Positions 6,472-8,312 of a stretch of 8,312 nt of DNA are shown one piece after another. Made by a program: the position numbers and the translations under genes. The DNA is from Bacteroidales bacterium (lineage in GTDB: Bacteria > Bacteroidota > Bacteroidia > Bacteroidales > UBA932), in assembly GCA_017556665.1 (NCBI GenBank), contig JAFYMJ010000304.1, positions 1 to 8,312 on the forward strand. Direction: 5' to 3'. The notes under the pieces are model-generated. The model was not told where the DNA came from and searched no databases. It saw nothing but the letters and a program-made list of their open reading frames with translations. Every line of letters starts with the position of its first letter. The first letter of the stretch is position 1.

Positions 6472-8312
6472 ATGGAGGAAACAAATATCAAAACATCGGG
6501 TCTGCCCGAGAATGCTACCAGAGAACTTAAACCTGGTGAGAAATATGAGCCAATTCTTTCTCCAAAGAAAGTTTATCCAGAAGTAAACTTGTGGAGTGTT
6601 ACAATTGGACTTGTAATGACAATTATTTTTTCGGCTGCAGCTGCATATCTTGGACTAAAGGTTGGTCAGGTATTTGAGGCTGCCATCCCAATTGCAATTA
6701 TAGCTGTTGGTTTGTCGGGAGCATTAAAGAGAAAGAATTCTTTGGGTGAGAATGTAATTATCCAATCTATTGGTTCTTGCTCTGGTGCTATTGTTGCCGG
6801 TGCAATTTTTACACTTCCGGCTCTTTATATTCTTCAGGACAAATATCCTGAACTTACAGTAGATTTTGTTAAGGTGTTCATGAGTTCGCTTTTGGGAGGT
6901 ATTCTGGGAATTTTGTTCCTGATTCCTTTCAGAAAATATTTTGTGAGCGATATGCATGGCAAATATCCTTTCCCAGAGGCTACAGCTACAACTCAGGTTC
7001 TTGTAAGTGGAGAGACTGGTGGAAATGGAGCAAAGGCATTGCTTGTAAGTGGACTTATTGGTGGTTTGTATGATTTTATAGTTTCTACTTTTGGCTGGTG
7101 GAGTGATACTTTCTCCAGCAGAGTACTACCTTTTGGAGAAGCTATAGCGGATAAGGCAAAATTTGTTGTTAAACTAAACACAGGTGCAGCTGTTTTAGGA
7201 TTAGGATATATTATTGGTCTTAAATATGCGTTTATAATTTGCTGTGGATCGTTCTTGGTTTGGTTTGTTATTATACCAGCCCTTTCTCTAATTTTTGGAG
7301 ACAGCACAGTTGCAATTATGGGAACTGAGTTTGCTAATGTAGGAGGAATGACTGCAGAGCAAATATTCAGCAATTATGCAAGACATATTGGTATAGGTGG
7401 TATTGCTGCTGCAGGTGTAATTGGTATTATTAAGTCTGCTGGCATTATTAAATCTGCCTTTGGTTTGGCAGTACAGGAGTTTAAAGGACAAGGGAAAGGA
7501 GAGGCTGCAAAAGTGGAGAGAACTCAGAGAGATATCTCTATGAAGATTATTATGTTTGGCATATTAATTACATTGGTTGTTGTGTTCCTTTTCTTCCAGT
7601 TTGGTGTTGTAAACAACTTGCTTCATGCTGTTGTTGCTCTATTGACAGTGGGCATCATAGCATTTTTGTTTACTACAGTAGCTGCAAATGCAATTGCAAT
7701 TGTGGGTAGCAATCCTGTAAGTGGAATGACAATTATGACACTTATTTTAGGTTCTTTAATAATGGTTGCATGTGGTTTGAAGGGAACAGCTGGAATGACA
7801 GCTGCACTTATTATTGGTGGTGTTGTGTGTACAGCACTTTCTGTTGCTGGTGCATTCATTACAGACCTAAAGGTTGGATATTGGATTGGTACAACTCCTA
7901 AAACTCAAGAAAGCTGGAAATTCTTGGGTACATTGGTGGCAGCTGCTACCGTTGGTGGTGTAATGATTATTTTGAACGATACATTTGGATTTACAGGTGA
8001 GGGTGCGTTGGTTGCACCTCAGGCAAATGCTATGGCGGCTGTTATTGAGCCATTGATGAGTGGTGGAAGTGCACCTTGGTTATTGTATGGTATAGGTGCT
8101 GTCTTGGCAATTGTACTTACTTTCTGTAAAGTTCCAGCTCTTGCATTTGCATTGGGTATGTTTATTCCTTTGGATTTGAACTTGCCTTTAATTGTTGGTG
8201 GTGCAATAGCATGGTATGTAAGTTCAAGAAGCAAAGATGAGAGCGTTAATAAAGCAAGAGGTGAGAAGGGTACTCTACTTGCAAGTGGATTTATTGCCGG
8301 TGGTGCATTGAT
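6472..8312 (+). CDS. OPT-family oligopeptide transporter (3' end outside the window)
   Basis: An open frame of 613 complete codons starts at the ATG at 6472 and continues past the right edge. It encodes a polytopic inner-membrane protein. After a 40-residue cytoplasmic N-terminus (MEETNIKTSGLPENATRELK...), the first membrane segments carry the OPT signature: VNLWSVTIGLVMTIIFSAAAAYLGLKVGQ, split here as WSVTIGLVMTIIFSAAAAYL then GLKVGQVFEAAIP. They are followed by GENVIIQSIGSCSGAIVAGA and KYPFPEATATTQVLVSGE, all typical of the bacterial and archaeal branch of OPT. Later helices include TTVAANAIAIVGSNPVSGMT and KVPALAFALGMFIPLDLNLP. About a dozen or more hydrophobic segments are visible. Family members have roughly 650-670 residues, so perhaps 50 are missing. 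OPT proteins take up oligopeptides or metal chelates by proton coupling; the substrate here is unknown. Open frames on the opposite strand are shadows. Confidence 0.9.
   Translation, partial: MEETNIKTSGLPENATRELKPGEKYEPILSPKKVYPEVNLWSVTIGLVMTIIFSAAAAYLGLKVGQVFEAAIPIAIIAVGLSGALKRKNSLGENVIIQSIGSCSGAIVAGAIFTLPALYILQDKYPELTVDFVKVFMSSLLGGILGILFLIPFRKYFVSDMHGKYPFPEATATTQVLVSGETGGNGAKALLVSGLIGGLYDFIVSTFGWWSDTFSSRVLPFGEAIADKAKFVVKLNTGAAVLGLGYIIGLKYAFIICCGSFLVWFVIIPALSLIFGDSTVAIMGTEFANVGGMTAEQIFSNYARHIGIGGIAAAGVIGIIKSAGIIKSAFGLAVQEFKGQGKGEAAKVERTQRDISMKIIMFGILITLVVVFLFFQFGVVNNLLHAVVALLTVGIIAFLFTTVAANAIAIVGSNPVSGMTIMTLILGSLIMVACGLKGTAGMTAALIIGGVVCTALSVAGAFITDLKVGYWIGTTPKTQESWKFLGTLVAAATVGGVMIILNDTFGFTGEGALVAPQANAMAAVIEPLMSGGSAPWLLYGIGAVLAIVLTFCKVPALAFALGMFIPLDLNLPLIVGGAIAWYVSSRSKDESVNKARGEKGTLLASGFIAGGAL

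Noticed and set aside
6724..8234. Minus-strand open frames across the OPT gene
   Set aside because: The plus frame is open for 613 codons with OPT signatures and regular hydrophobic segments. The antisense proteins are low-complexity Ala/Ile/Pro-rich shadows.

Overview
The window is AT-rich. It carries several clear Bacteroidota (probably Bacteroidales) traits: start codons without Shine-Dalgarno sequences, promoter -7 boxes of the TAnnTTTG type, a small outer-membrane beta-barrel protein ending in Phe, and a very long AsmA-like protein. The genus cannot be fixed from the sequence alone.

Layout from left to right: (1) 1-72, a possible last 23 codons of an upstream gene. (2) 189-752 (+), a secreted outer-membrane beta-barrel protein, closed by a perfect 16-bp hairpin at 768-802 that also faces the end of the next, oppositely oriented gene. 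(3) 887-4267 (-), an AsmA-family envelope protein of 1126 residues. (4) 4327-5073 (+), an exported M15/VanY-type D-Ala-D-Ala carboxypeptidase, divergent from the AsmA gene. (5) 5062-5550 (-), a stand-alone alanyl-tRNA editing protein (AlaX type), tail-to-tail with the peptidase and overlapping it by 12 bp. (6) 5547-6322 (-), a broken rhuM-family gene. (7) 6472 to the window end (+), an OPT-family oligopeptide transporter that runs off the right edge.

Items 2-4 are envelope functions: outer membrane, lipid/envelope homeostasis and peptidoglycan trimming. They are not one operon. AlaX is a translation quality-control enzyme, and OPT is an inner-membrane uptake system.

The most interesting part is 5482-6322. 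The rhuM reading frame begins with 21 codons that are a second, diverged copy of the alaX 5' end, and it switches to RhuM sequence inside the alaX zinc-binding HxxxH motif. The two alaX starts form a 39-bp direct repeat (37/39 identical) that brackets rhuM, so rhuM looks like a cassette inserted at the start of alaX with alaX rebuilt downstream. The rhuM gene has since lost an internal, out-of-frame segment (about 90 codons by comparison with remembered family members). Its last 39 codons remain in another frame and end in a TGA that overlaps the alaX ATG.
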